DNA of 64,000 bases, taken from the IMG/VR virus record IMGVR_UViG_3300042885_000570, positions 21,149 to 85,148 of that record; one strand, 5' to 3'. The position numbers were made by a program, and so were the translations under genes. Under the pieces are notes generated by a model, which worked only from the letters and a program-made list of their open reading frames with translations, did not search any database and had not been told where the DNA came from. Positions 37,634 through 46,808 of this stretch are shown here, piece by piece (position 1 is the stretch's first letter; each line of letters opens with the position of its first letter). This DNA is from a virus.

Positions 37634-40387
37634 CTATTTCTTCTTATTATCAGTTTTGCTTTTTGTATCAAATTTGTTCTTATTCTCTCTAGCAATTTGT
37701 AATTGTTTATCTGCTATTGACTGTTGTGCTTGTAGTTTTTCTCTTTCAAGTTGCATCTTTTGAGAATCTGAAGATTGTCTATTTGATTCTTTTTGTCTTT
37801 CAAGATTCATCTGACTAGTAAATTGCTCAGACTTTTGTATATCTCTCATTGAATCAGTAAAATCAGACATTTGATTTTGATTAATATCTTGAGTAGCACC
37901 AAATCCAGCAGCTCTAATTTCAGCAACAAGTATATCTCTTTGTCTATTTTTCTCTTCTCTGATATCTGTATTATCAGATTTAAGTTTTTCTGCTTGAGCT
38001 TGAGCTTGTAATTGCTGTTCTTGCATTTGTTGTTGATGCTGCATTTCTGCATCTTTCTGCGCTTTGATTTTTTGCTCAGAATCTTTAAGTACTGAGTTTA
38101 ACTCAGCTATACTTTCTGATTGTACTAATTTACCTAAGTCATAGATAGATGCCCCAGTAGTATTATTATTTAAAGCCATATTTTTTAACTGTTCTAATAC
38201 TGCTCTGTAATTAGCTTTAGTAGTTGCAAATATGTTTAAGTCTCTCATAAGCAAATCTGTACCATTAATCTGGAAGTTTACTTTCTCATCTGCACCAGTA
38301 ACATAAGTTAATCTTGCTGATGGTTTAGTAGAGTGATAGAATTGAGCTAAGTCAGTTCTCATCTGATGTACTCTTGGCATTAAGTAATCTGAGTGTTGTA
38401 TGAAATACATTTCAGTCTGTGCATAAGAAGCACCTACTGCTTGCTCAACTCCTGTTGCAGTTTGTTGAGAAAGTTGTTGTCCCATTCTTTGTGGGTTAAT
38501 ACCTATAACTTCATATGCTTGTTGTTTCATATATGTAGCTAACTGTATCCTTGACATCAACCTATTTGTTTGTTCTAGGTCTAGTTTTTGGAAATGCTGA
38601 AAGTTTAAAGCATTTTCTGTATTAGTAATACTGGTATCTAAAGGAAGCATCTGAAAATTCTTCATTGCTACATATGCTTTAGCTAAGTTGTTCTTACCCC
38701 AATCTTCACCCATTGAGTGTCTTGGTAATGCATTCTGATCAAGTAAGATAACTGTACCTAGTTCATCTACTAGTATATCCGCTATTTGGTTATTAACAAT
38801 GTTATATCCTATTTGGAAAGGTTTCATTAAATCAATCAATGCAGTTGACTTAGTATTTCTATCTGAGAATACTGCACCCTCTACTGGTAGTTTACATCCG
38901 TAGATAGAGTTATCACCTTTAAATTGAAATCTTAATGGTCCTATATTTTGTTTATCAATACCAATATATAGTGGAGTAAATCCACCAGGATTATTCATAC
39001 CCCAGAATGATGGAATATTAGGTCCAATTTTTACACCACCCCATACTTCATTAATCCAGATCCAATCTATGTGCTCTCCGTATACTAGATTATCTTTAGT
39101 TTTGTTTTTAAAGAGTCTTGTATCATATATAGGATTATCAGTTACTTTATAGTCTTCTGTAATAATCTCTGTTATTACTTCACCTGAGTCAGTAATTTTA
39201 GTTAAGTGACCTACTTTTCTCTGAGATTTCCAGTAACCTGTAGTTACTCTCAACAAGTATGCAGTACCTTGATCATAATAATCTTCACCTTCTCTTAAGA
39301 TGTAGTTTACAATATCACCCGCATTGAAAATATTATTAGCTGCTGCAGTAGAATATTGACGCATACCTAGTGAAGGCATGTTAGTATTCCACTCATGTGA
39401 TTTAGTAGCATCATAAAATGATCCGTCATTTTGTACACCACCAATATTATATCCTGCTGATCTAATTGGATAGATAGCTTCTAGTGATGCCATCTGATCT
39501 TCATTCATCATATATCCATACTTATCAATAACATCTGATACAGTTAACATATCTGTTTTACCAACCCAGTTAGATTGTGATATATATCTTGCATCAGGAG
39601 ATTTGTGATAAAATGTAAGTACAGGATTCCATAACTCTACGTCATAGTCATCTTCCATCATACGCATATGCCAGAATTCTCTATCTGTAATAAGCATATC
39701 TCTGAAACCTCTTTCCTCTAACTCATCCATTCTAAATCTTTCAACATCTACTTCATGTTGGTGAGTAGCCCATTGCTCTACCATTGATCTATAATCCTTT
39801 TTAAAGAATTGTTCAATCTCTGGTAATGATTTTAATTTTTCTGGATTCAATTGTTGTTGTGCCTCTTCAGATTCAGGATCCATACCTTGTTCTACCATTG
39901 CAGCAATAATTTTCATGCTTGCATCAGACATAAGTACATCCTCTACCATCTGTCTTTTTTGCTCCATCATCTCATTATAAGATCCTTCATCTACTGCACG
40001 GTATGATAACTTACTTGATCTTTTAGCAAACTCAGCTACAAGAACATTAATAACATTAGGGATGATTGGATAAAACTTTAACTCAAGTGCGGATGCATCT
40101 TCTTTAGTAAGCGTCTCAATGATATCTCTGTAGTCATTGTCTTCTTCAACTATATAGTCAGTTCTATCAATAACACCTTTAGCTAACTTATAGTTTTTCA
40201 TTAGCCTACGCGCGTTTCTTTTAATCTGTTTAAGACCATTCCACTCTAACCAGTCAAGATTCCATGCAGCCCACTTGTCATCTTTTTCCTTTTTAGGAAT
40301 AAACTGTAATGGTTGCGTAATACTACCTAATCTATTGTGTTCTGTTTTAGCTCCGTTTTTGAGCTGAAGGGCATTATATACTTGCAT
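37634..40387 (-). CDS. Portal protein (917 aa)
   Basis: A large protein encoded 6 bp downstream of the terminase gene. Its N-terminal half has mixed alpha/beta segments (NYKLAKGVIDRTDYIV, then FRMDELEERGFRDMLITDRE). The middle includes a long helical stem (about residues 560-700, with MKQQAYEVIGINPQRMGQQ), typical of portal clip and stem regions. The C-terminal about 200 residues are Gln/Lys/Glu-rich coiled coil, suitable for a barrel extension into the capsid. The length is above that of many portals but in range for large-podovirus portals. Context makes the call fairly safe. Confidence 0.78.
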   Translation of the reverse strand: MQVYNALQLKNGAKTEHNRLGSITQPLQFIPKKEKDDKWAAWNLDWLEWNGLKQIKRNARRLMKNYKLAKGVIDRTDYIVEEDNDYRDIIETLTKEDASALELKFYPIIPNVINVLVAEFAKRSSKLSYRAVDEGSYNEMMEQKRQMVEDVLMSDASMKIIAAMVEQGMDPESEEAQQQLNPEKLKSLPEIEQFFKKDYRSMVEQWATHQHEVDVERFRMDELEERGFRDMLITDREFWHMRMMEDDYDVELWNPVLTFYHKSPDARYISQSNWVGKTDMLTVSDVIDKYGYMMNEDQMASLEAIYPIRSAGYNIGGVQNDGSFYDATKSHEWNTNMPSLGMRQYSTAAANNIFNAGDIVNYILREGEDYYDQGTAYLLRVTTGYWKSQRKVGHLTKITDSGEVITEIITEDYKVTDNPIYDTRLFKNKTKDNLVYGEHIDWIWINEVWGGVKIGPNIPSFWGMNNPGGFTPLYIGIDKQNIGPLRFQFKGDNSIYGCKLPVEGAVFSDRNTKSTALIDLMKPFQIGYNIVNNQIADILVDELGTVILLDQNALPRHSMGEDWGKNNLAKAYVAMKNFQMLPLDTSITNTENALNFQHFQKLDLEQTNRLMSRIQLATYMKQQAYEVIGINPQRMGQQLSQQTATGVEQAVGASYAQTEMYFIQHSDYLMPRVHQMRTDLAQFYHSTKPSARLTYVTGADEKVNFQINGTDLLMRDLNIFATTKANYRAVLEQLKNMALNNNTTGASIYDLGKLVQSESIAELNSVLKDSEQKIKAQKDAEMQHQQQMQEQQLQAQAQAEKLKSDNTDIREEKNRQRDILVAEIRAAGFGATQDINQNQMSDFTDSMRDIQKSEQFTSQMNLERQKESNRQSSDSQKMQLEREKLQAQQSIADKQLQIARENKNKFDTKSKTDNKKK

Positions 40388-40393
40388 ATCTTT

Positions 40394-42598
40394 TTATTTT
40401 AAATTTTTAAATGGTGACCTGTTTAGTTTTTGACCTTCACCTAATCCACTTCTTCCTATATGTCTAAAAGGACTACTCTTTAATTTATACAAATTTTTTG
40501 ACTTATCCAATTTTAAACTTGCATCATCCATAACAACTCTCTTTGCATAACCAATATTTGCTTGTTGTATTTTTAAGAAAGACACTAGTGCAGCAAAGGC
40601 TACAAGCCTATCCACGTTGAGTCCATCTTGATAAGCTTGCATTTCTTTAAGTAACATAATATCTGGAATCCTTTCTACTCCATAATGTATCTTAACAGTA
40701 GTACCATCATCTTTCTGTATATGATCTATTTCTTCAGATAAGAAATCTTGAGTATAACTGATCATATGATTCTTGAATAGTACACCTGTATTTCTCCATC
40801 CATACTCTTGGAATACATTAGCATTAGCTCCTACATCTTTTAAGAATACTATTTGGTTTCTTGGTACTAGGTATCTTTGTTTCTTTCTAGCTAGCATATG
40901 ATTTATAAACTGTGAGATATTGTTCTCCACAATTGTAAAGGCATTATACCATTCTATTATTAGTTCTAGTCTCTCATGTGTTTTATTGATATCATCAAAT
41001 CTTCCGCACCATGCTGCTACAATCTTGTCTCTTTCTATAAATGTCTCAGCCTCACCGTTAGTAATCTTAGTCACTTCAACCGGTGCTTTCATTACATAGA
41101 TGGAACATAGTGATTCTGAGGTAGTTGTCTTACCTTCTGCAACAGGGTCAATACTTGCATAGTACATTCCATATGTAGGATCAGGTACTGGTCTTTCCCA
41201 TACTACTAGTGTACCAGTTTTATCTTCTGTCTTTTTAGATATAGGAAACTCTGATATTGGTAATTTATTTGTAGATTTTACTTTTACTTTACCTGTCTCA
41301 TCTCTAGATATATCTAGATGCTCTGATGAATATTCTTTTTCTTCTATTCTTCTTATCTGTGCATTAACTAAATGAGGAGGAAACTTAGCTGCTTTTCTAA
41401 ATGCAAATGCCTCTTCTATATTTCTTGGATGCTGAGAAACCTCAAGTTGATAATCTTTAGCTTCCTTGTTTTTCTTTATCTCTTCAAAATATTCATCTAA
41501 TGCTACTAATGCTTCTTCAACAAGTGAATTACCATAGTCATCTATGTAAGGTGGCATTGACCACTGCTCAGGTATAAATAAACCTGACTGACCTATTGTA
41601 CCATCTTTATCTATAAGATTAGTGTCTACAGGATATATATCATTACTAGTAGGATCAAGTATCATTTTCTTTAAAGGCTCACATTGTTCCAAATCCCCTA
41701 CTGATCCTGCTGCTATAAATAATCCAGTGGTTATCATACCTGATTTAAGTGCTGGTTTGATATATCCAAATGTAGTATCCATCTTAGGAGCAATTCCTGC
41801 TTCTTCATGAAAGAAGAACTTAACCGGACCCCCAACACCATTTGTTGGATCTTTCTCAAATGACATACCTTGCATAGTACCTTTAAGTCCTACTTCAGCT
41901 TTTCTATCACCTTTTCTTATCTCAATCTTTTGTTGCCACATCATCACCTTGTCTGGAGACATAGGTCTATACCATGCCGTGTGCTCATTTAAGAATGCTG
42001 CGTACTCTGATAAGAATTTCCACGTACCTTTCTCATTAATGTAATCTTTCAGGGAGGCACCCATCTTTAGAGTAACCCCTGCTTCAAACCATAACTGATT
42101 AATAAGCTTACCTGCGTGAAAATATGATGATGCTATCTGACGTTTTTTAAGAATAGCTACGTGCATGTAATTTATCTCTGCAAGTATTTCATATAACGCC
42201 ATATGATATTGAGCATCTCTTATCTTAGCAAATCCAAACTTTTGCTCCTCCTTATCAAAGATAGGTAAGAAGTTTAACCACATGTAATAATCTCTAGTAA
42301 GATACCATGACTTATTATTTGCTTTAACTATTACACCTAATCTGCATTTAGCTTTCTGGTCATCCCAGTATTTAATAAAATCTTTAGATTTAAATGGAGC
42401 TACACAATATACCTTGTCCCTGTTGAATCTTGTAGACTCAGAATTAAATATGGCATTAGTATTTTCATCAAATTCATACTCACCTGGTTCTCTAAATATT
42501 GACTTTATATAATCACCAAAATCTTTTCTACTATCAAATGTAGTAGTAGTCCAGGTACCATTATCCCAGGTTGGTATATTTGTATATATGTTTTCCAT
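40394..42598 (-). CDS. terL: Terminase large subunit (734 aa)
   Basis: The ATPase and nuclease packaging motor. An atypical Walker-A-like element KKRQIASSY lies at 151-159. It lacks the classical GKS/T, like other terminases whose P-loop reads K-R-Q-x-x-x-S. The Walker B-type FFFHEEA follows at 261-267. The C-terminal RNase H-like nuclease is suggested by YYASIDPV (D484), a VENN segment (about 565) and LNVDRLVAFAAL (about 680). It lies between an HNH endonuclease and the portal gene. A disordered basic tail ends the protein. Confident from motifs plus synteny. Confidence 0.85.
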   Translation of the reverse strand: MENIYTNIPTWDNGTWTTTTFDSRKDFGDYIKSIFREPGEYEFDENTNAIFNSESTRFNRDKVYCVAPFKSKDFIKYWDDQKAKCRLGVIVKANNKSWYLTRDYYMWLNFLPIFDKEEQKFGFAKIRDAQYHMALYEILAEINYMHVAILKKRQIASSYFHAGKLINQLWFEAGVTLKMGASLKDYINEKGTWKFLSEYAAFLNEHTAWYRPMSPDKVMMWQQKIEIRKGDRKAEVGLKGTMQGMSFEKDPTNGVGGPVKFFFHEEAGIAPKMDTTFGYIKPALKSGMITTGLFIAAGSVGDLEQCEPLKKMILDPTSNDIYPVDTNLIDKDGTIGQSGLFIPEQWSMPPYIDDYGNSLVEEALVALDEYFEEIKKNKEAKDYQLEVSQHPRNIEEAFAFRKAAKFPPHLVNAQIRRIEEKEYSSEHLDISRDETGKVKVKSTNKLPISEFPISKKTEDKTGTLVVWERPVPDPTYGMYYASIDPVAEGKTTTSESLCSIYVMKAPVEVTKITNGEAETFIERDKIVAAWCGRFDDINKTHERLELIIEWYNAFTIVENNISQFINHMLARKKQRYLVPRNQIVFLKDVGANANVFQEYGWRNTGVLFKNHMISYTQDFLSEEIDHIQKDDGTTVKIHYGVERIPDIMLLKEMQAYQDGLNVDRLVAFAALVSFLKIQQANIGYAKRVVMDDASLKLDKSKNLYKLKSSPFRHIGRSGLGEGQKLNRSPFKNLK

Positions 42599-42600
42599 AA

Positions 42601-43293
42601 TTAAAGTCTTTTATAATGAAACCATTCAGGAGTTGTTATTGTTCCATTTAAGTATGCTCTTACAGTACTAAATGGTTTATTTAAAAATTCTGATAATTCT
42701 TTTCCTGAACCAAATATAGTATTAGTTTTAAGACACTTGATTGATTTTGCATTATAATGTTTAGCACCTGAAACACTTATTTTAATTTTTAATTTAGTTT
42801 CATCTGAAACATGTGTTCCTGATCTAAAATTACGCATCTTATTTTTAGATTCAATTGTATGCTTTTTACCTAACCATGTCTGTCTTCCTTTTGCTTTTAA
42901 AGATATTTTATTTTTTGCTTCATTAGTATGTTGTTTACCATAAAATGGATTAAATATATTTTCAATAGAAGCAATATACTCTTCTCTTAATAATTTATAT
43001 GTTCTAGAAGATGGTGCATATCTAATATTTTTTTTTGTATTAAGCATGTTCCATAATGCAGTATGCATAGCAGGTGAATTTGGATAAATTTTTGTAAGTA
43101 GTAAATGTGCAATGTAATGTTCTTTTGGTGTTAATAATACAATATTAGGATGATTAGTATTTCTACAATCACCTTCACCACCAAAAGATTTTGGTTTTAT
43201 ATGATGGGCTTCATAATAAATACCAGCTGCTTTTTTTCTAGCTTCTGATTTTGCTTTTATAATTAACTTATTATAAATGTTTATATAATTCAT
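42601..43293 (-). CDS. HNH homing endonuclease with NUMOD-type DNA-binding repeats (230 aa)
   Basis: The HNH motif is visible: YEAHHIKPKSFGG with HH at 30-31, N50 in NHPNIVLL, and H59/H63 in TPKEHYIAHLL. The C-terminal half has several short helical repeats of the NUMOD3 kind (NPFYGKQHTNEAKNKIS, LGKKHTIESKNKM) and ends with a NUMOD1-like helix-turn-helix (GSGKELSEFLNKPFSTVRAY). It is a free-standing selfish gene placed 2 bp upstream of the terminase gene. It probably cuts relatives lacking it and thereby spreads. It appears intact. Confidence 0.85.
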   Translation of the reverse strand: MNYINIYNKLIIKAKSEARKKAAGIYYEAHHIKPKSFGGEGDCRNTNHPNIVLLTPKEHYIAHLLLTKIYPNSPAMHTALWNMLNTKKNIRYAPSSRTYKLLREEYIASIENIFNPFYGKQHTNEAKNKISLKAKGRQTWLGKKHTIESKNKMRNFRSGTHVSDETKLKIKISVSGAKHYNAKSIKCLKTNTIFGSGKELSEFLNKPFSTVRAYLNGTITTPEWFHYKRL

Positions 43294-43314
43294 ATGTGTT
43301 TGATTATTAATGTA

Positions 43315-43830
43315 TTATGAGTCATACGAGAGACCAATTCCTCCACGTACTTTACTAGACTGCTCATCTTGTAAATCTTTATATACACCTTTGAAAGATA
43401 ATCTTATCTGATCAAAGTTTTTAGCTGCTGCAATTAATGAATTTATATTTCCATCTCTACCTGCACTAATAGCTGTAGTCTCCATGTATCTAGCTAATCT
43501 ATCCAACATACTTCCTATACCTTTGTATGCTCTAGATGTAGGTGTGCTATACATATCTTCACAGAATTTTAATGCTTGCCTGATGGCCTCATCTTCTGTA
43601 GAAAAATCTGCTTCTATTTCCTCTATAATAATTTCTTCTTTATCTATCTCTGGTGTGTGAAAGAATGGATTAGAATCTGGATTAGGGCAAGTCATATAAA
43701 ATAAATACTGATATACCTTAAGGTGATTATCCGGATACTTTTCCATTATGTTTTTAAGAGTACGTAGAGTATAACAGTGCTCTGTTGGTACTACTACTCC
43801 ATTTTGTATGTCAAATAGTTTAGTATACAT
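43315..43830 (-). CDS. Packaging-region protein, possible small terminase or head protein (171 aa)
   Basis: A helical, acidic protein: MYTKLFDIQNGVVVPTEHCY, then TLRTLKNIMEKYPDNHLKVY, DEAIRQALKFCEDMYSTPT and a C-terminal SSKVRGGIGLSYDS tail. The sequence before the homing endonuclease and terminase would be the usual place for a small terminase subunit, but I see no clear helix-turn-helix. It could instead be another packaging-associated protein. The C-terminal GGIG tail is flexible and basic. Low confidence in function, high in reality. Confidence 0.6.
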   Translation of the reverse strand: MYTKLFDIQNGVVVPTEHCYTLRTLKNIMEKYPDNHLKVYQYLFYMTCPNPDSNPFFHTPEIDKEEIIIEEIEADFSTEDEAIRQALKFCEDMYSTPTSRAYKGIGSMLDRLARYMETTAISAGRDGNINSLIAAAKNFDQIRLSFKGVYKDLQDEQSSKVRGGIGLSYDS

Positions 43831-43831
43831 A

Positions 43832-44122
43832 TTAAAAAGGGTTTTTTACTTTTGGTTTAGACTTTATATTGAATAGATTTTTAAAACCATCTATTAATCC
43901 AGTTGCAAGATATGGCCAAAAAAGTAAATGATCATTATTATTTACAATATATCCTTTTAAATACTCCTCTTCTGGTGAGTAATTCTTACCTATTTTTTTA
44001 TTAGGTTTAATCTTTACAAGTAACTTACCTTTATATCTAAATAATACTAAACCTGAATAACCTAATATAACTGTTCTAAATGGGTAGTTCTTATCAAAAT
44101 GTCTTACTTGATAAAATTTCAT
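43832..44122 (-). CDS. Small basic protein of unknown function (96 aa)
   Basis: A basic, aromatic-rich protein: MKFYQVRHFDKNYPFRTVIL, then GLVLFRYKGKLLVKIKPNKK. The C-terminal segment HLLFWPYLATGLIDGFKNLF is hydrophobic enough to contact a membrane or a protein partner. It lies in the packaging operon, 1 bp from the 171-aa gene and 2 bp from the nuclease gene. No recognisable family. Confidence 0.55.
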   Translation of the reverse strand: MKFYQVRHFDKNYPFRTVILGYSGLVLFRYKGKLLVKIKPNKKIGKNYSPEEEYLKGYIVNNNDHLLFWPYLATGLIDGFKNLFNIKSKPKVKNPF

Positions 44123-44124
44123 AA

Positions 44125-44931
44125 TTATAAGTTTTTTAAAATTGCTATTACTTCTTCTTTTAAATATGGCATCTCCATAGGTATTACCTGTTTGATTACA
44201 GGATCACCTCCGTCATCATATTTGGTAATAGGATAACCATTATTATCTTCACCTTCTAATTCAAATAGTACATGATGTATAAACATCTTTCCTGGTTTTA
44301 ATCTAGGATTGTGCTTTAACATAATATACATGTAAATACTTAATTGTAATGCATAGTGATTAAAGTTACAGTCATCTAAATGAGATACCGGATGTTGTAG
44401 TTTATCACTGATACCATCCCAGTCTTTATATGATTCTGTATCAATTTTCTTATTAGTCTTGTAATCAATGATGTTTATCTTATCATTTACTACTTCTACC
44501 AAATCTGATTGTCCACATATTCCAACTGATTTTAGGTATACCATATGTTCAGGATATACACCTGGATCCAACTTCTGTAATGGTGCATACTTTAAACTGT
44601 TCTCTTCTGGTACAGGAGGTACAATAGGAATGATAACTCCATCCACTTCTAGTGAAGATAGACTGCATAGATCAGCTTCTCTTTGGTTGTGATAATATGT
44701 ACCTAATGTAGTAGCTCTTAATGCTTCATCATCCCATATCTTAATGATATCTTCAGGTTTAATCCCATACCATTTAGATTTTTTATTCTTAGAAACCTTT
44801 TTAGCTACTGCTTCTTTATCAAAATGCTTCTTAAGTTTTGATATAAGACTTGTTACACTAGTCCACTTGATTTGTTCTTCACCTTCAATACTAGTGTAAC
44901 TGTGATCATCTGCTTTAAATACTATACTCAT
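44125..44931 (-). CDS. PD-(D/E)XK family nuclease (268 aa)
   Basis: The catalytic core is visible: E128 (YPEHMVYLKSVGICGQSD), D143 in GQSDLVEV, and D156 with K158 in INIIDYKTNKK, followed by a helix with NHYALQLSIYMYI. This order is that of RecB-like/PD-(D/E)XK nucleases. A nuclease of this family beside the terminase genes is known in crAss-like phages and may process DNA for packaging or recombination. It overlaps the upstream gene by 4 bp (ATGA). The family call is strong; the exact substrate is not known. Confidence 0.8.
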   Translation of the reverse strand: MSIVFKADDHSYTSIEGEEQIKWTSVTSLISKLKKHFDKEAVAKKVSKNKKSKWYGIKPEDIIKIWDDEALRATTLGTYYHNQREADLCSLSSLEVDGVIIPIVPPVPEENSLKYAPLQKLDPGVYPEHMVYLKSVGICGQSDLVEVVNDKINIIDYKTNKKIDTESYKDWDGISDKLQHPVSHLDDCNFNHYALQLSIYMYIMLKHNPRLKPGKMFIHHVLFELEGEDNNGYPITKYDDGGDPVIKQVIPMEMPYLKEEVIAILKNL

Positions 44932-45230
44932 GCTGTCTCAAGATTATTAATTATTTCTTTAGCTAATATAATAGATGGTGTATCATGTGAATCTAGCATC
45001 TTTTTTAAATTCTCACACTCTTCAGGATCTAATTTATTCTCAAGTTGAATAATACGTATACTTTGTCTATATACTTTTAACTCCAGTTTTTCAATTAGCA
45101 TTCCCCACTTAGGTGTAAGATCACCACCATTTGCAAATTTACTTGCTGTACTATTTATATCCATACCGTTACTACCAATATGATTAGATGTATATAAACC
45201 TTGTGCTGTTAAATTTCCTAGAGTTGCCAT
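44928..45230 (-). CDS. Small protein of unknown function (100 aa)
   Basis: A disordered N-terminus (MATLGNLTAQGLYTSNHIGS, with a later FANGGDLTPKWG) is followed by two helices (MLIEKLELKVYRQSIRIIQL, then ECENLKKMLDSHDTP). The helical second half may dimerise. Coupled by 4-bp overlap to the nuclease gene. No known family. Confidence 0.55.
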   Translation of the reverse strand: MATLGNLTAQGLYTSNHIGSNGMDINSTASKFANGGDLTPKWGMLIEKLELKVYRQSIRIIQLENKLDPEECENLKKMLDSHDTPSIILAKEIINNLETA

Positions 45231-45232
45231 AA

Positions 45233-45532
45233 TTATAATGTATTAAGTTTATCTTCTTCTTCTTCTGTAAGTACTGCATGCCATCTTAAGTCTGGACACT
45301 CTGCTGATAATGATCTTAACTTAATAGTAAATGAGCATCCACATAAATTACAACATGGTTGTGTACCTGGTACTACACATGATGTACCTATATCATCTTT
45401 TCTCACACATGCATTACACACCTCTCTTCTTTGTGCAGCTACTTCCTCTACAAATTCATCTCTTATTAGGGCATTCTTTATACCCTCCATGATCTGCTTT
45501 CTATTCTTCCAAATCTTTCCCAGTTTTCCCAT
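45233..45532 (-). CDS. Cysteine-rich zinc-ribbon-like protein (99 aa)
   Basis: The N-terminal helix (KIWKNRKQIMEGIKNALIRD) precedes a Cys cluster: C39, C42, C52, C60, C61, C64, C66 and C79. The middle reads VVPGTQPCCNLCGCSF and RSLSAECPDLRW. I have the impression that this layout recurs in Bacteroidota phages close to packaging genes, but it has no assigned role. I keep the start at 45532, although it overlaps the upstream gene by 32 bp, because the initial GKLGKIWKNRKQ helix looks like part of the domain. Metal binding is inferred. Confidence 0.68.
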   Translation of the reverse strand: MGKLGKIWKNRKQIMEGIKNALIRDEFVEEVAAQRREVCNACVRKDDIGTSCVVPGTQPCCNLCGCSFTIKLRSLSAECPDLRWHAVLTEEEEDKLNTL

Positions 45533-45890
45533 CTGCTTTCTCTTTTAAAAATTTATCCTTTAATTGTTTTTCCTGTTGAAGCACTATTTTAATGTTATTC
45601 ATCTTTTCAAGTTTAGCTTCTAGATTCTTTTTATCAAAGTAATTACTAAATGTATTAGTAGTTGCTTTATTAACTCTAGCATTATACTTGTTAATTAATC
45701 CATCAATAGTTCTTTCTTTAACTACCATTTGCCCTAAACCATCAATGTTTATTTTAGTATGACTTAAATTACTTAATAGTTTTCTTACCTCTTTATAGTA
45801 AAATGTCATAAAAGTATCCACTAATGATTCTGATTGGTTTAAATCTTCAGCTACTTGTTTATATAATATGATAGGTTTCTTTGGTATCAT
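45501..45890 (-). CDS. IHF/HU-like DNA-bending protein (129 aa)
   Basis: Residues 8-70 follow the HU/IHF layout: helical LYKQVAEDLNQSESLVDTFM and FYYKEVRKLLSNLS, then the strand-turn INIDGLGQMVVKERTIDGLI that leads to the DNA-clasping arm. A Lys-rich helical C-terminal extension (KNLEAKLEKMNNIKIVLQQE and onwards) is longer than in host HU. IHF-like subunits near structural or packaging genes are a hallmark I associate with crAss-like phages. It probably bends DNA for packaging or transcription. Confidence 0.68.
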   Translation of the reverse strand: MIPKKPIILYKQVAEDLNQSESLVDTFMTFYYKEVRKLLSNLSHTKINIDGLGQMVVKERTIDGLINKYNARVNKATTNTFSNYFDKKNLEAKLEKMNNIKIVLQQEKQLKDKFLKEKADGKTGKDLEE

Positions 45891-46249
45891 TTGCCTAAAA
45901 ACTTATAATCCAATAATATATCTCCTTCTGTCTGAACCTTTAAACCTGGGTTTAATTTAATCATTTTTTTATCTGCATCATCTTTGATCACTAACATATT
46001 TTTCATTGCTTTATTAACTGCATTTCTAACTGTTTGTGGAGATTTAAAAATCATGTGTTCATCTGATGATGCATCATAACAAAAATGAGTTAACTCAATT
46101 GGTCCTGTTATGCTCAATAATGTTAAACAGTTTAAGTCAGATTCACTCACTACTATACGGTTAATATAGCAGTGAGATAATATCTGAAACTTTACAATTT
46201 CCCATTTAGGCATTACAGCACGTTTCTGTACTTGTATTACTAATGCCAT
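45887..46249 (-). CDS. Small protein with possible winged-helix region (120 aa)
   Basis: MALVIQVQKRAVMPKWEIVK, then SHCYINRIVVSESDLNCLTL and FKSPQTVRNAVNKAMKNMLV, look like an alpha/beta fold with a helix-turn-helix-like segment around residues 69-87, followed by strands (MIKLNPGLKVQTEGDILLDY). This could be a small DNA-binding protein. The ATG of the IHF-like gene overlaps its end by 4 bp, hinting at joint action. Unnamed family. Confidence 0.55.
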   Translation of the reverse strand: MALVIQVQKRAVMPKWEIVKFQILSHCYINRIVVSESDLNCLTLLSITGPIELTHFCYDASSDEHMIFKSPQTVRNAVNKAMKNMLVIKDDADKKMIKLNPGLKVQTEGDILLDYKFLGK

Positions 46250-46255
46250 ATCTAA

Positions 46256-46537
46256 TTATTTTTGTCCTTGCTCAGGAATGTTTGGGGAATTGTCAATGTC
46301 ATGATCAGAACCTGTTGGTTGCTCTTGTTGGTTTTGCTCCATCATAGCATACTGATACTGGATTGATGTTCTTTTGAATCTTGCCTCATCAATTTCACAC
46401 AATGTTTTTTCATACTCTGCTTGTGCTCTTAAATAAGGTAATGACTCAGTGTAGAATCTAAGCATCTGCTCTTTTTTCTCAGCTAATTCTTCTGCTGTTA
46501 ACTCTACTTCTTGCTCTTGTTGGTTTACATTTTCCAT
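46256..46537 (-). CDS. Acidic coiled-coil protein (93 aa)
   Basis: A highly Glu/Gln-rich helical protein (VNQQEQEVELTAEELAEKKE at the start, CEIDEARFKRTSIQYQYAMM in the middle) ending in a disordered tail with DHDIDNSPN. It opens the packaging operon after a terminator and a late-promoter-like block. Possibly an assembly chaperone or coiled-coil partner; no known family. Confidence 0.55.
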   Translation of the reverse strand: MENVNQQEQEVELTAEELAEKKEQMLRFYTESLPYLRAQAEYEKTLCEIDEARFKRTSIQYQYAMMEQNQQEQPTGSDHDIDNSPNIPEQGQK

Positions 46538-46555
46538 CTTATATATTTTTAAGTT

Positions 46556-46573
46556 TACACAAATATACTAAAT
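46556..46573 (-). promoter_or_regulatory. Candidate late promoter for the packaging operon
   Basis: The minus strand reads TTTAGTATATTTGTGT, about 20-36 bp before the ATG at 46537. The core GTATATTTGTG recurs at 57197-57212, and TTTAGTATATT at 22137 and 28641. Confidence 0.4.
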
Positions 46574-46597
46574 AAGTTTAAACTTTTATTATTTAAA

Positions 46598-46629
46598 CAA
46601 AAAAACTCAGACTTATAAGGCCTGAGTTA
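46598..46629 (-). terminator. Intrinsic terminator after the lysis-type cassette
   Basis: On the minus strand AACTCAG and CTGAGTT form a hairpin followed by TTTTT. It lies 21 bp past the stop of the 52-aa gene and before the packaging-operon promoter. Confidence 0.84.
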
Positions 46630-46649
46630 AATATGTATTATGGAGAGTG

Positions 46650-46808
46650 TTATCTATTCTTGATAGTAAAGTTTAAAACTGTAAGCATGTAGAAACGTCT
46701 ATCTATATCCATTTCTATTGTAAAGATATCTATAGCTCCTAGTCTTAATCTTACACAAACCTTATCCCATTGTTTATGTTTTATTGTCCAAGCATTTCTT
46801 ACTTTCAT
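46650..46808 (-). CDS. Small protein coupled to the YkuD-like gene (52 aa)
   Basis: A 53-codon frame whose ATG overlaps the stop of the YkuD-like gene (ATGA). The product MKVRNAWTIKHKQWDKVCVR is basic, with beta-like segments (LRLGAIDIFTIEMDIDRRFY) and no transmembrane stretch. Its place at the end of the lysis cassette and just before a terminator supports it as a true gene. Unknown function. Confidence 0.6.
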   Translation of the reverse strand: MKVRNAWTIKHKQWDKVCVRLRLGAIDIFTIEMDIDRRFYMLTVLNFTIKNR

